The notes: generated by a model not told the origin, from the sequence alone. Shown: positions 33,631-42,407, counted from the first letter of the stretch. The stretch: 64,000 nt of DNA from Microbacterium sulfonylureivorans (GCF_003999995.1 NZ_RJAD01000001.1:62001-126000), one strand, 5' to 3'. Numbers and translations are program-made.

Positions 33631-33707
33631 CGACCCGGCACGCACAGGGGTGGAGCCGGCGCGGCGGTGACGCCATAGTGGGATCGTCCGCCGACGGAGG
33701 AGGCCCC

Positions 33708-34205
33708 ATGCCGGATCAGACGTTCGACGTCGAAGTCGCCCGCGAGTTCGACGCGCCCATCGAGCGCGTGTGGCGCGCCTGGACGACGCCCGACGACCTC
33801 CGCGAGTGGTGGGGTCCGCATGGCTTCACCTGCCCGCGCGCCGAGGCCGATGTGCGCCCGGGTGGCGCGATCGTCGTCACCATGAGGGCGCCGGCCGAGT
33901 GGGGCGGTTCCGAGCACCACAGCCGGTGGGACATCACGGATGCCGTGGCCCCGACGCTTCTGCGCTACGTCCACCGGTTCTGCGACGCCGAGGGGCGGCC
34001 GATCTCGGCAGCCGAAGCCGGCGTTCCGCCGGGCGTGCCCGACGAGAACCACCACGAAGTCGTGCTCGCCGACCTCGGCGACGGCCGGACGCTGCTCGAG
34101 ATGGTCGAGCACGGGTACTTCACGGCCGATGCGCGCGACCTCTCCGCGAACGGGCTCGAGCAGTGCCTCGAGAAGATGGCCTCGCTCGTCGAGCGACCGG
34201 CCTGA
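33708..34205 (+). CDS. SRPBCC (AHSA1/START-like) domain protein
   Basis: A 165-residue hydrophobic-pocket protein of the SRPBCC/AHSA1 group: REFDAPIERVWRAWTTPDDLREWWGP at the N-terminus and a C-terminal amphipathic helix after residue 140 (NGLEQCLEKMASLVE). Such proteins bind lipids or aromatic ligands or help chaperones. GGAGGAGG about 7 nt before the ATG sets the start. It is 77 nt from the dioxygenase and convergent with rpsO. Confidence 0.8.
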   Translation: MPDQTFDVEVAREFDAPIERVWRAWTTPDDLREWWGPHGFTCPRAEADVRPGGAIVVTMRAPAEWGGSEHHSRWDITDAVAPTLLRYVHRFCDAEGRPISAAEAGVPPGVPDENHHEVVLADLGDGRTLLEMVEHGYFTADARDLSANGLEQCLEKMASLVERPA

Positions 34206-34217
34206 CCGCAGACGCGA

Positions 34218-34249
34218 AGAAGGCCGCCCCACACCTGGGACGGCCTTCT
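34218..34249. terminator. Bidirectional terminator between the SRPBCC gene and rpsO
   Basis: AGAAGGCCG (34218-34226) pairs with CGGCCTTCT (34241-34249), with part of the inner CCC also pairing. The convergent position means it can serve both genes. Confidence 0.7.
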
Positions 34250-34290
34250 CAAGAAGTTCTCTGCGCGATTGAACGCTGGTTCGCTCTGCC

Positions 34291-34560
34291 TTATCGACGA
34301 AGGCCGAGGCGCTCGATGAGCGAGCGGTAGCGGTTGATGTCGATGTCCTGGAGGTAACCCAGGAGACGACGACGCTGACCGACCATCAGGAACAGGCCAC
34401 GACGCGAGTGGTGGTCGTGCTTGTGCTCCTTCAGGTGCTCGGTGAGGTCCTTGATGCGCTGCGTCAGCATCGCGACCTGCACCTCGGGGGATCCGGTGTC
34501 ACCGGGGTGCGTCGCGTACTCTTCGATGATCGCCTTCTTAGCGTCAGATTCGAGTGGCAT
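34291..34560 (-). CDS. rpsO: 30S ribosomal protein S15
   Basis: An 89-residue S15. It begins [16 protein letters not shown], and contains the conserved [32 protein letters not shown] and RRRLLGYL segments. It binds 16S rRNA and the S6/S18 platform. The usual partner, pnp, is not next to it but 25 kb away on the same strand. AAGGGGAT precedes the ATG. Confidence 0.97.
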   Translation of the reverse strand: MPLESDAKKAIIEEYATHPGDTGSPEVQVAMLTQRIKDLTEHLKEHKHDHHSRRGLFLMVGQRRRLLGYLQDIDINRYRSLIERLGLRR

Positions 34561-34712
34561 AGATGGGATCCCCTTCCTGGTCATTGCGCGGCGCTCGACG
34601 CCTGATGCGTGAGCTCTCTTTATCCGCGGCCGATCAAACGGCAACCTCAAGAGTCTACCAGCCCCCGCGACCCCCACGCGAACGACCGTGCCTCGCACTC
34701 CCGCGGCCGGGT

Positions 34713-34718
34713 TAGCCT
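34713..34718 (+). promoter_or_regulatory. -10 element (TAGCCT) for the leader ORF and MFS gene
   Basis: TAGCCT ends 6 nt before an ATG at 34725, which opens a short ORF rather than the MFS gene itself. TAGACT on the minus strand within the same gap may serve rpsO. Confidence 0.55.
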
Positions 34719-34724
34719 CGAAGG

Positions 34725-34760
34725 ATGCCCCACCCCCTGCCCACCGGACGCGCCCGGTGA
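34725..34760 (+). CDS. Candidate 11-residue leaderless leader peptide ahead of the MFS gene
   Basis: ATG 6 nt after TAGCCT, then 10 codons (rich in Pro and Arg) and a TGA that overlaps the GTG of the MFS gene as GTGA. Nothing else explains a start codon exactly at the predicted +1. If translated, the ORF would couple or attenuate expression of the transporter. A chance ORF is the alternative. Confidence 0.45.
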   Translation: MPHPLPTGRAR

Positions 34761-36067
34761 GGGCGCGTCTGCGACGCGATCACTTCATCGATCTGCGCCC
34801 GTTCACGGCGAGCCCTGCGTTCGCGAGGATGTGGATCGGATCGACCCTCGCAGGCCTCGGCGGCCAGCTCACGATCGTGGCGATCATGCTCCACATGTAC
34901 GAGCTGACCGACTCGACGTTCGCCGTCGCCATGATCGCGGTCGCGGGACTCGTGCCGATGGTGATCGCCGGACTGTACGGCGGGATGCTCGCGGACGCCT
35001 TCGATCGCCGTACGGTCGCGCTCGTCGCCGCCACCGTCACCTTCGGCTCGACCGTGCTGCTCGCCGTGCTGGCGTGGGGGCAGCTCGAGACGGTGTGGTG
35101 GCTGTACGTGCTCAGCATCGTCAACTCGTCGGCGAACTCGATCGTGATGGCCACGCGTCAGGCGATCGTGCCCCGGCTCCTCCCCCGCGAGCTGCTGCCC
35201 GCGGCATCCGCTCTCGGGGGCATCACCGTCGGGATCATGGTCATGGCCGGACCCGCCCTGGCGGGGGTGATGGTCGCGTTCGTCGGCTACGCCTGGACGT
35301 ACACCCTCGACGTCCTGCTCATGCTGTCGCTCTTCCTCGGCCTGTGGACGCTCCCCCGCCTGGTCCCCGAGGGCGTCGTCGCGCGCCCGGGGCTCGAGTC
35401 CCTGAAGGACGGCGCGCGGTTCCTCAAGCGCGCGGCGAACATCCGCCTGCAGTTCCTGCTCGACATCGTCGCGATGACGTTCGGCCAGCCCCTCGCCCTG
35501 TTCCCCGCGATCGGCGCCGTCCTCCTCGGCGGCGGCCCGATCACGACCGGCATCCTCACGGCCGCCATCGCCGCGGGCGCGTTCCTGTCGAGCCTGTTCT
35601 CCGGCCCCGTGGGGCGCGTGCGGCGTCACGGCCTGGGGATCGAGCGGGCGATCCTCGTGTACGGCGCGGCGATCGCCGCGCTCGGCCTGGTCCTCGGCGC
35701 CGCGGCGCTCGGATGGTTCGCCCCCGTCGTGGTCGACGAGGCATCCCCCAATCTCGTGCTCATCGTCGCGGCGTGCGCCACGCTCGCGGTGGCCGGCGCG
35801 GCCGACAACGTCAGCTCGATCTTCCGAAACACGATGGTGCAGGCCGCGGTCCCCGACGCCATCCGCGGCCGCCTCCAGGGCATCTTCATCGTGGTCGTAG
35901 CCGGAGGACCGCGCCTCGGCGCCCTCTACGCCGGCACGCTCGCGACGCTCACCGCGCTGTGGTTCCCTCCCCTGCTCGGCGGCTTCGTGATCATCGGGCT
36001 CGTCGCGTTCCTGGTGCGGCTGAGCCCGCGATTCCGCGCCTACGACGCCGAGGACCCGACACCGTAG
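34757..36067 (+). CDS. MFS transporter (EntS/MFS_3-like)
   Basis: A 436-residue, 12-helix transporter. The N-terminus is [19 protein letters not shown], and the loop after helix 2 carries the [12 protein letters not shown] variant of the MFS D-R-x-x-R/K motif. The order of helices matches the enterobactin exporter/macrolide efflux subgroup. The substrate is unknown. The GTG at 34757 overlaps the leader ORF stop (GTGA); longer in-frame starts lie before the promoter and are not in the transcript. Confidence 0.83.
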   Translation: MRARLRRDHFIDLRPFTASPAFARMWIGSTLAGLGGQLTIVAIMLHMYELTDSTFAVAMIAVAGLVPMVIAGLYGGMLADAFDRRTVALVAATVTFGSTVLLAVLAWGQLETVWWLYVLSIVNSSANSIVMATRQAIVPRLLPRELLPAASALGGITVGIMVMAGPALAGVMVAFVGYAWTYTLDVLLMLSLFLGLWTLPRLVPEGVVARPGLESLKDGARFLKRAANIRLQFLLDIVAMTFGQPLALFPAIGAVLLGGGPITTGILTAAIAAGAFLSSLFSGPVGRVRRHGLGIERAILVYGAAIAALGLVLGAAALGWFAPVVVDEASPNLVLIVAACATLAVAGAADNVSSIFRNTMVQAAVPDAIRGRLQGIFIVVVAGGPRLGALYAGTLATLTALWFPPLLGGFVIIGLVAFLVRLSPRFRAYDAEDPTP

Positions 36068-36138
36068 CCGGACGGCCGCACATCGGCGGATTTCGGACGT
36101 CGCATTCCGCGGCGGCCTGCGGGGTCGGATGCCCGGCG

Positions 36139-36144
36139 TAGAGT
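36139..36144 (+). promoter_or_regulatory. Leaderless promoter -10 (TAGAGT) for the DMT transporter
   Basis: TAGAGT ends exactly 6 nt before the GTG at 36151, with no ribosome site. Confidence 0.58.
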
Positions 36145-36150
36145 CGCCGC

Positions 36151-37146
36151 GTGTCCACCGCCTCCACGACTACGGCGCCCGCGCCCGCCGACGCTCCCGC
36201 CGCCGGGACGTCGCAGCTCTCGATCGCCGTCCAGTTCACCCTCGCCGGGGTCGTGTGGGGCTCGAGCTTCCTGTTCATGAAGGTCGCCCTCGACGGCATC
36301 TCGCCCGCGCAGGTGGCGTGGTCGCGACTCATCCTCGGCGCGCTCGCGCTCGGGCTGTTCGTGCTGATCCGTCGGGAGGCGCTTCCCGGGCGGCTGAAGA
36401 TCTGGGGGCACATGACGGTGCTCGCGGTGTCGTTCTGCGTCGTGCCGTTCCTGCTGTTCTCGTGGGCGCAGCAGCACGTCACGTCGGGACTCGCCAGCAT
36501 CTACAACGCCACGACGCCCATCATGACCGCGATCATGGCGGGGCTGCTCTTCCGCGTCGAGAGGCTCAAGCCGCTGCAGGTCGCCGGCATCGGCCTCGGC
36601 ATCCTGGGTGTCGTCGTCATCATCGGCCCGTGGCAGGGACTCGACCTCTCGCAGAGCCTCGTCGCCCAGCTCGCGATCCTCGGCGCGACGGCCTGCTACG
36701 GCTTCAGCCTCGCGTACATGCGCAAGTTCGTGTCGAACACCGGCATGAGCGCTCTGATGTTCTCGTTCCTCAACATCGGCATCGCCGCGGCGATCATGGC
36801 CGTGCTGACGCCGGTCCTCGTCCTCACCCCGGTGCAGCTGAACCCGTGGATCATCGTGAGCGTCGTGCTGCTCGGGTGCCTCGGCACGGGCGTCGCCTAT
36901 ATCTGGAACCAGAACGCGGTCCGCGCGTGGGGCCCGACCCGGGCGTCGACGGTGACGTACATCACTCCGCTCGTCGGAGTCGTGCTCGGCGCGATCATCC
37001 TCGGCGAGCGCCTCAGCTGGAACGAGCCGGTGGGTGCGCTGATCGTCTTCCTCGGCATCCTCCTCGCGCAGGACCGCCTGCGGCGCCGGCGCCGGAACGA
37101 CGAAGAGGCGGATGCCGCAGCATCCGCCCCTTCTCCATCGCGCTGA
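36151..37146 (+). CDS. EamA/DMT family transporter
   Basis: A 331-residue protein with ten membrane helices in two EamA repeats (~25-155 and ~170-305). The first ~20 residues are low-complexity Thr/Ala/Pro. The repeat signatures LAGVVWGSSFLFMKVAL and STVTYITPLVGVVLGAIILGE are clear. It probably exports metabolites or amino acids; the substrate is unknown. A terminator hairpin lies inside its 3' end. Confidence 0.84.
   Translation: MSTASTTTAPAPADAPAAGTSQLSIAVQFTLAGVVWGSSFLFMKVALDGISPAQVAWSRLILGALALGLFVLIRREALPGRLKIWGHMTVLAVSFCVVPFLLFSWAQQHVTSGLASIYNATTPIMTAIMAGLLFRVERLKPLQVAGIGLGILGVVVIIGPWQGLDLSQSLVAQLAILGATACYGFSLAYMRKFVSNTGMSALMFSFLNIGIAAAIMAVLTPVLVLTPVQLNPWIIVSVVLLGCLGTGVAYIWNQNAVRAWGPTRASTVTYITPLVGVVLGAIILGERLSWNEPVGALIVFLGILLAQDRLRRRRRNDEEADAAASAPSPSR
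37107..37128 (+). terminator. Terminator hairpin inside the 3' coding end of the DMT gene
   Basis: GGCGGATGC-CGCA-GCATCCGCC, 9-bp stem with a 4-nt loop. It translates as the low-complexity tail ADAAASA, so the hairpin is read as protein and then stops transcription. The same core recurs at 39587-39620. Confidence 0.6.
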
Positions 37147-37174
37147 TCCGCCGGCTTCGGGTGCCGGCACAGGG

Positions 37175-37741
37175 TCAGTCCTGCTGGAGCGCGCCCTGGA
37201 GGTCCAGGGTGATGGTGATGTCCTTGCCGACGAGCACGCCGCCGGTCTCGAGGGCGGCGTTCCAGGTGAGGCCGAACTCCTCGCGGTTGACGACGGCCTT
37301 GGCGGTCGCGCCGGCCTTGTAGTTGCCCCACGGGTCGACGCCGAAGCCGCCGAACTCGAAGTCGAAGGTCACCGGCTTGGTGATGCCGCGGATGGTCAGG
37401 TCGCCGTCGACGAGGAAGTCGCCGTTCTCGACCCGGGCGCCGGTGGAGCGGAACTCCATCGTGGGGTGGTTCTCGACGTCGAAGAAGTCGGCCGAGCGGA
37501 GGTGGTTGTCGCGGCCCTCGTCCTTCGTGTCGACGGAGGTGACGTCGACGCTGGCCTCGACCTGCGCATCGAGGGGGTTCTCGGGGGCGACGAGCGTGGC
37601 GCTCTTCATGCCGAACGTGCCGCGCACCTTCGAGATCATCATGTGGCGCACACTGAACGTGACCTCGCTGTGTGCGGGGTCGAGCACCCAGGTGCCCGTC
37701 TTGTAGCCGGGGATGTCGAGGGTCGTGGTGGTGTTCGTCAT
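37175..37741 (-). CDS. YceI family protein
   Basis: A 188-residue lipocalin-like YceI protein. It begins MTNTTTTLDIPGYKTG, with WVLDPAHSEVTFSVRHMM, FFDVENHPTMEF and GDLTIRGITKPVTF typical of the fold, which binds polyisoprenoids. There is no signal peptide, so it is cytoplasmic, unlike many relatives. The role is unknown; stress or lipid binding is the family expectation. AAGGAT about 4 nt before the ATG sets the start. Confidence 0.87.
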   Translation of the reverse strand: MTNTTTTLDIPGYKTGTWVLDPAHSEVTFSVRHMMISKVRGTFGMKSATLVAPENPLDAQVEASVDVTSVDTKDEGRDNHLRSADFFDVENHPTMEFRSTGARVENGDFLVDGDLTIRGITKPVTFDFEFGGFGVDPWGNYKAGATAKAVVNREEFGLTWNAALETGGVLVGKDITITLDLQGALQQD

Positions 37742-37856
37742 GGTGATCCTTCGTGTCGGTGGATGCCGCCTTGGGTGACGGGCATACCGGGTCCAACACG
37801 AGGTGCGCGAGGATCTATTCCCCTGAATGCACAATTCTCGAGCGGATGCCGCGGCC

Positions 37857-38807
37857 TCACGCCACGACGGCACGACGGACGCGCCCCGGGGTCTCACCCG
37901 TGGTGCGTGCGAAGGCACGACTGAACGCGGCCTCCGATCCATAGCCGTGTGCTGACGCGACCGCCGCGACGCTCCGCCCGCTCGCGAGCATCGCGCGGGC
38001 CGCGCGCATGCGCGAGGCAGTGACGTAGGTCATCGCGGGCGTCCCCACCACGCCCGTGAAGCGCGCGGCGAACGCGGAGCGCGACATCGCCGCGAGGCGC
38101 GCGAGCTCGGCCAGTGTCCAGGGACGCCCGGGCTCGCGGTGGATCGCGGCGATCGCCGATCCGAGCTGCGGATCGCGCAGCGCGGCGAGCCATCCGCCGA
38201 CCGAATCGGGCTCATCGGCGAGCCACGCGCGCACGGTCTCGACGACCAGGACGTCCGCGAGGCGCGTGGCGACCGCCTCGCCCCCCGGCCGCGGGTCGCG
38301 CAGCTCGCCCGCGAGCAGGGGCAGGAGTGCGGCCATCACGGGATGGCGGCCGGAGTCGACCTGCACGATCGCGGGGAGCACGGCGAGCATGTCGTGGACG
38401 GCCGGGGAATCGAACGCCACCACCCCGCACAGCATCGCGAGCGGCGCCCCCTCACCCTCCGGCCCGAGCCGGAGCACCGAGAAGGCCTCTCCGAGCATGG
38501 TCTGCGGGAGCAGGTCGGCCCGGCCCCGCACGCGAGCGCCGGGTTCGGTCGCGACGCGATGGCCGATGCCGCGCGGCACGAGGGCGAGGGCTCCGGCGTC
38601 CAGGCGCCGGGGCTCTTCTCCATCGACCTCGAGGTATGCCGTGCCGCGGGAGACGATGTGGAAGCTGAGCGTGTCGGGGAACTGCGGCATCGAGACCGCT
38701 GCCGAGCCGGCGACCTCCGTCCAGGAGTAGAACGCGCCCCGCATCCGCAGCTGGTAGAGCGCGTCGGTCAGGGGATCCTCGTTCCCCCACGGCATCGGAA
38801 TGCTCAT
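37857..38807 (-). CDS. AraC-family transcriptional regulator with a cupin sensor
   Basis: A 316-residue regulator. An N-terminal cupin (~30-160, SFHIVSRGTAYLEVDGE) is followed by a C-terminal AraC HTH pair (~215-310: LAELARLAAMSRSAFAARF and VASAHGYGSEAAFSRAF). It starts at the ATG at 38807, with AGGAG 5 nt upstream. It is divergent from the NAD(P)-binding protein at 38924, whose promoter it probably controls; the 116-nt gap has a GATGAC/ATCATC inverted repeat around 38843-38860. Confidence 0.87.
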   Translation of the reverse strand: MSIPMPWGNEDPLTDALYQLRMRGAFYSWTEVAGSAAVSMPQFPDTLSFHIVSRGTAYLEVDGEEPRRLDAGALALVPRGIGHRVATEPGARVRGRADLLPQTMLGEAFSVLRLGPEGEGAPLAMLCGVVAFDSPAVHDMLAVLPAIVQVDSGRHPVMAALLPLLAGELRDPRPGGEAVATRLADVLVVETVRAWLADEPDSVGGWLAALRDPQLGSAIAAIHREPGRPWTLAELARLAAMSRSAFAARFTGVVGTPAMTYVTASRMRAARAMLASGRSVAAVASAHGYGSEAAFSRAFARTTGETPGRVRRAVVA

Positions 38808-38923
38808 CGCGACTCCTGGACGTTCGATCATGGAATGCGTACAGATGACGATAGATCATCCAGAGCGTCGATGCCAGAGTCGGGATCAACGCACGAACTC
38901 GACTCAATGAAACGGAGATTCCC

Positions 38924-39571
38924 ATGAACATCCTGGTGATCGGCGCCTCCGGCGGATCCGGCCGCGCCGTCTGCGACGCGCTGCTCGAGCGCGGCCACCG
39001 CGTGACGGCGCTCGCCCGGGGCGCATCCTCCCTCACCGCACGACCCGGGCTCGAGCGGGTGGACGGCGACGCGACCGACCGCGCCACGCTCGACCGCGTG
39101 CTACCGGGGCACGACGCCGTCGTCGTCACGCTCGGGATCGCCGAGCCCACGCTTCGCGTGCGCCTACGTGGCGCCCAGGGAACACCCGACGACGTGCGCT
39201 CGCGCGCCACGACCGAGCTCATCCGCGCTGCCCGCGAAGCAGGAGTGCGGCGCGTGATCGTGCAGTCCTCGTACGGCGTCGGCGCGACGCGCGACCTGCT
39301 CGGCTTCTTCGACCGGGTTCTCTTCGCGCTGATGATCAAGCCGCAGATCTTCGACACGGAGCTGCAGGAGATGGCGCTGCGCGGCTCCGAGCTCGACTGG
39401 ACGATCGTGCAGCCCGTCTACCTCACCGACGACGACTCCCCCGCGCACTTCGTGTCGACCGACGGCCGCACGCGGGTGCGGAAGGTCGCACGACGCGGCG
39501 TCGCCGAGGTGCACGCGGACCTCGTCGAGCAGCGGACGATGATCGGCGAGACCGTCTCGGTCTCGGGCTGA
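38924..39571 (+). CDS. NAD(P)H-binding (NmrA/SDR-like) protein
   Basis: A 215-residue atypical SDR. The GASGGSGRAV loop (residues ~7-16) binds NAD(P), and the rest resembles NAD(P)H-binding proteins that sense redox state or reduce quinones. GGAG 6 nt before the ATG sets the start. It is probably regulated by the divergent AraC protein. The reaction is unknown. Confidence 0.8.
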   Translation: MNILVIGASGGSGRAVCDALLERGHRVTALARGASSLTARPGLERVDGDATDRATLDRVLPGHDAVVVTLGIAEPTLRVRLRGAQGTPDDVRSRATTELIRAAREAGVRRVIVQSSYGVGATRDLLGFFDRVLFALMIKPQIFDTELQEMALRGSELDWTIVQPVYLTDDDSPAHFVSTDGRTRVRKVARRGVAEVHADLVEQRTMIGETVSVSG

Positions 39572-39586
39572 GCGCCGGAAGACGGC

Positions 39587-39620
39587 GAGAGGGGCGGATG
39601 CCGCAGCATCCGCCCCTCTC
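39587..39620. terminator. Bidirectional terminator between the SDR-like gene and FKBP
   Basis: A perfect 15-bp stem, GAGAGGGGCGGATGC with GCATCCGCCCCTCTC, and a CGCA loop. It sits between convergent genes and carries the GCGGATGC core shared by several hairpins of this window. Confidence 0.8.
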
Positions 39621-39637
39621 GATCGTGTCGTGCGAGA

Positions 39638-40006
39638 TCAGCCGACCGCGATGAGGTCGATGATGAAGACGAGCGTCTTGCCCCCGAGGAAGTGGCCGCC
39701 GGCCGGTCCGTAGGCGAGGTGCGGGGGGATCACGAGCTCGCGGCGGCCGCCGACCTTCATGCCCGGGATGCCGTCCTGCCAGCCCTGGATCAGGCCGCGG
39801 AGCGGGAACTGGATGCTCTCGCCGCGGTTCCAGGAGGAGTCGAACTCCTCGCCCGACTCGAACTCGACTCCGGCGTAGTGCACGGTGACGGTGTCGCCGG
39901 GCTTGGCCTCGGCTCCGTCGCCCACGATGATGTCGCGGATGACGAGGTCGGCGGGCGCGGGGCCGGTGGGGGCGTCGAATTCGGGCTTGGTGCGGTCGTC
40001 AGTCAT
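39638..40006 (-). CDS. FKBP-type peptidyl-prolyl isomerase
   Basis: A 122-residue single-domain FKBP: GDTVTVHYAGVEFESGEEFDSSW, FPLRGLIQGWQDGIPGMKVGG and LVIPPHLAYGPAG are intact. It catalyses proline cis-trans isomerisation in the cytoplasm; no signal peptide. The minus-strand TTGGAT (40013-40018) lies 6 nt before the ATG, one base off the usual TANNNT. The gap beyond is the hairpin-rich region at 40070-40170. Confidence 0.9.
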   Translation of the reverse strand: MTDDRTKPEFDAPTGPAPADLVIRDIIVGDGAEAKPGDTVTVHYAGVEFESGEEFDSSWNRGESIQFPLRGLIQGWQDGIPGMKVGGRRELVIPPHLAYGPAGGHFLGGKTLVFIIDLIAVG

Positions 40007-40069
40007 GGTTCCATCCAACCCGAGCCGGTCGCCCGGGTCAACGCGAGAGGGTCTTGACACGCTCAGGAG

Positions 40070-40170
40070 GCCCCCGGCATCCTGGGGGCAGACCAACTCA
40101 GCGCTCGGTAGTCACGCAGGCATCGCCGCGGCACCGAGCGCTGAGTCTTGTGCGGGCATGCTTCGCCCGC
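40070..40170. other. Three-hairpin structured region upstream of the FKBP gene
   Basis: Three stems in 101 nt: GCCCCC/GGGGGC (40070-40075, 40084-40089), a perfect 14-bp pair ACTCAGCGCTCGGT/ACCGAGCGCTGAGT (40096-40109 and 40133-40146) with a 23-nt loop, and GCGGGC/GCCCGC (40152-40157, 40165-40170). The arms of the middle stem each contain the palindrome AGCGCT. It lies in the 205-nt gap between PrsW and FKBP. It could be a small RNA, a regulator site or a PrsW terminator. Confidence 0.5.
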
Positions 40171-40211
40171 CGCCGGCACCGCCCCGTTCCGTCGAGGGAG
40201 TCACCTGCGCC

Positions 40212-41429
40212 CTACGGCGCGAACAGAGCGGCGCGCGCGGCGGTCGTGCGCTGCAGCAGCACGCGCTCGTCCTCCGCCGCGTGAGGGTCGCGGCCGGTGA
40301 TCGCGCGCTGCCTCGCCGCGGCGAGGGCGGTGGCGTCCGCGATGAAGCCCTTCATGAGGACCGTTCGATCGCCGCGGAGCGTGCCCGCCCACGCGAGCCC
40401 CGCCTTCCGCCCGGCGCCGGTCGCGAGCATGTCGGCCTCCTGCGGCGTGAACCAGCCCGCCTCGGCGTACTCGCCCAGGCGACGGCGGGTGAGCCGCGAC
40501 TCCTCCCGGCGCAGCGCGATGACCCCGAGGATGAAGCCGACGAACAGCGGCACCTGCAGCGTCACGTAGAGCGCCCAGAAGTCGCCCAGCACGGCCGACG
40601 CGTTCCAGAGCGCATGGAGCGTCGTCGCCCCGATCATGCCGAGCACCCACGGTCCGATAGCCCGTCCGGCGGTGGCTCCGCGGCGCGCCGCGAGGCCGAG
40701 GGCGAATCCGGTGACGCTCGTGAACATCACGTGGGCGAAGGGCGAGAGGATGCCGCGCATGAAGAACGTCACGGTGGTGTCGGCCGCTCCGCCCTCGAGG
40801 AAGCTGACGGCGAAGTACTGGATGTTCTCGGTGAAGGCGAACCCGGCGCCGATCAGCGCGCCGTAGACGATGCCGTCGACCGGCCCGTCGAACGCGCGTC
40901 GCGCGGCGAGGAAGATGATGTAGACGCCGAGTCCCTTGCCGAACTCCTCGACGATCGGCGCCTGGATGATCGCGGATACCGCCTCGCTCTCCGGCGTCGA
41001 CGCCGAGCCGAACACGAACGAGAGCACGAGGTCGACACCCAGGGCGATGCCCACGGCGGCGATCCCGCCCCAGGCCACGGCGAAGATGACCAGATTGAGC
41101 GGCTCGGGCTCCCACCGGTCGACGATCCGCACCGCGAGGAGCACACCTGCCAGCGGGATGAGTGCCAGCACCATGCCGATGAGGGATGCCGCAGGCCCGA
41201 GCGCGTTCAGGAAGTAGCCGACGAGCGCGACGAGGACGAGGACGAGGACGCCGCCGATCCAGATCGGCGCAGTCCGTCCGCGCCGCGGAGCGACGGGCAT
41301 GGCCGCCGGCGACGTCGTCGCTGCGGGGATCACCGCGGGCGCCGCGTGCCGCGGCTGCGCGAGTGCGGACGGGAATTCGGGCGGCGTCAGGGACGGGCGC
41401 GCGCTCGCGTCCCCCGGGTCAAGCGTCAT
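40212..41429 (-). CDS. PrsW family intramembrane metalloprotease
   Basis: A 405-residue protein with about eight membrane helices. It has the PrsW active-site pattern: EEFGKGLGVY (Glu-Glu), GAGFAFTENIQYF, SPFAHVMFTS (His) and GATTLHALWNA (His). PrsW proteases cut anti-sigma factors in the membrane; the target is unknown here, as no ECF sigma/anti-sigma pair is in the window. The N-terminal ~50 residues are Pro/Ala-rich and soluble. Start chosen at 41429 by the leaderless promoter. The C-terminal ~120 residues are soluble, of unknown role. Confidence 0.85.
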   Translation of the reverse strand: MTLDPGDASARPSLTPPEFPSALAQPRHAAPAVIPAATTSPAAMPVAPRRGRTAPIWIGGVLVLVLVALVGYFLNALGPAASLIGMVLALIPLAGVLLAVRIVDRWEPEPLNLVIFAVAWGGIAAVGIALGVDLVLSFVFGSASTPESEAVSAIIQAPIVEEFGKGLGVYIIFLAARRAFDGPVDGIVYGALIGAGFAFTENIQYFAVSFLEGGAADTTVTFFMRGILSPFAHVMFTSVTGFALGLAARRGATAGRAIGPWVLGMIGATTLHALWNASAVLGDFWALYVTLQVPLFVGFILGVIALRREESRLTRRRLGEYAEAGWFTPQEADMLATGAGRKAGLAWAGTLRGDRTVLMKGFIADATALAAARQRAITGRDPHAAEDERVLLQRTTAARAALFAP

Positions 41430-41435
41430 GCGCAC

Positions 41436-41441
41436 AGCCTA
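41436..41441 (-). promoter_or_regulatory. Leaderless promoter -10 (TAGGCT) for the PrsW gene
   Basis: TAGGCT on the minus strand ends 6 nt before the ATG at 41429; the GTG two codons upstream would lie before +1. Confidence 0.6.
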
Positions 41442-41481
41442 AGGGTGCACGCGCGGCCCGATCGGGCGGCGCCACGGCCGG

Positions 41482-41487
41482 TAGGTT
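41482..41487 (+). promoter_or_regulatory. Leaderless promoter -10 (TAGGTT) for the FAH-family gene
   Basis: TAGGTT ends 6 nt before the ATG at 41494. The GGAGGA in the gap touches the ATG and is too close to be a ribosome site. Confidence 0.6.
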
Positions 41488-41493
41488 GGAGGA

Positions 41494-42357
41494 ATGCGCT
41501 TCGCCCATGTGATCCCGCCTGGGTCGGACGACCCTCGGCTCGTCCTCGTGGACGGCGAGCACGCGGTGTTCGTCGACGAGCTGTTCGACGGGGCGCCTCG
41601 CCGCCTCGAAGAGCTCATCGCCGGGGGCGACGCGCTGCTCGCGCGCGTGCGCGAGACCGCGCACGGCGGGTCGCGGCATCCGCTCGGCGGGCAGCGCTAC
41701 GCATCGGCCGTGCTCGCTCCCCCGGTGATCCTCGCGATCGGCCTGAACTACGCCGCCCACTCCAGCGAGCTCGGGCTCAAGACCGACTCGAACCCCACCG
41801 TGTTCGTGCTGTGGCCGAACTCGCTCACGGGCCACGACGCCACGACCACGTGGCCGCGATCGCTCAGCGAGTCCATCGACTACGAGGCCGAGCTCGGAGT
41901 GATCATCGGCACGCCTGCGAAGGACGTGTCGGCCGACGACGCCCTCGACCACGTGTGGGGCTACACCGTGGTCAACGACATCACCGCACGCGACATCCAG
42001 TACTCGGAAGCCCAGTGGTCGCGCTGCAAGTCGTTCGACGGCTTCACGCCGACCGGCCCGTTCGTCGTCACGGCGGATGAGATCCCCGACCCGCAGGACC
42101 TCCACATCTGGACGGTCCTCGACGGCAGGACGATGCAGGATGCCTCGACCGGCCAGATGGTCCGCACCGTCGCGACCCTCATCTCCCACCTGTCGAAGTC
42201 GGTGACCCTGCTCCCGGGGACGCTGATCTCCACCGGGAGCCCCGGCGGCGCCGGGTACTCGCGCGACCCGCAGGTCTTCCTGCGCGACCGATCGACGGTG
42301 ACCGTCGGCATCGACGGCATCGGCGAGCTCACGACCCACTGTCGCATCCTCGGCTGA
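41494..42357 (+). CDS. Fumarylacetoacetate hydrolase family protein
   Basis: A 287-residue FAH-fold enzyme. The family marks IGLNYAAHSSE, SIDYEAELGVIIG and VNDITARDIQYSE (metal-binding acids) and a TGSPGGAGY turn near the C-terminus are present. Members cleave C-C bonds or isomerise 2-oxo acids in aromatic or sugar degradation. The exact substrate is unknown. No pathway genes adjoin it. A strong terminator follows. Confidence 0.86.
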   Translation: MRFAHVIPPGSDDPRLVLVDGEHAVFVDELFDGAPRRLEELIAGGDALLARVRETAHGGSRHPLGGQRYASAVLAPPVILAIGLNYAAHSSELGLKTDSNPTVFVLWPNSLTGHDATTTWPRSLSESIDYEAELGVIIGTPAKDVSADDALDHVWGYTVVNDITARDIQYSEAQWSRCKSFDGFTPTGPFVVTADEIPDPQDLHIWTVLDGRTMQDASTGQMVRTVATLISHLSKSVTLLPGTLISTGSPGGAGYSRDPQVFLRDRSTVTVGIDGIGELTTHCRILG

Positions 42358-42371
42358 CGCCCCGAGAACGG

Positions 42372-42407
42372 CGGAGCCGCACGGTCCCGAAGGACCGTGC
42401 GGCTCCG
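42372..42407 (+). terminator. Terminator hairpin after the FAH-family gene
   Basis: A 16-bp stem CGGAGCCGCACGGTCC/GGACCGTGCGGCTCCG with a CGAA tetraloop, directly after the stop. Confidence 0.8.

Noticed and set aside
40054..40059. TTGACA as a -35 for a small RNA in the hairpin region.
   Set aside because: No TANNNT lies at the right distance, so I do not call a promoter there.
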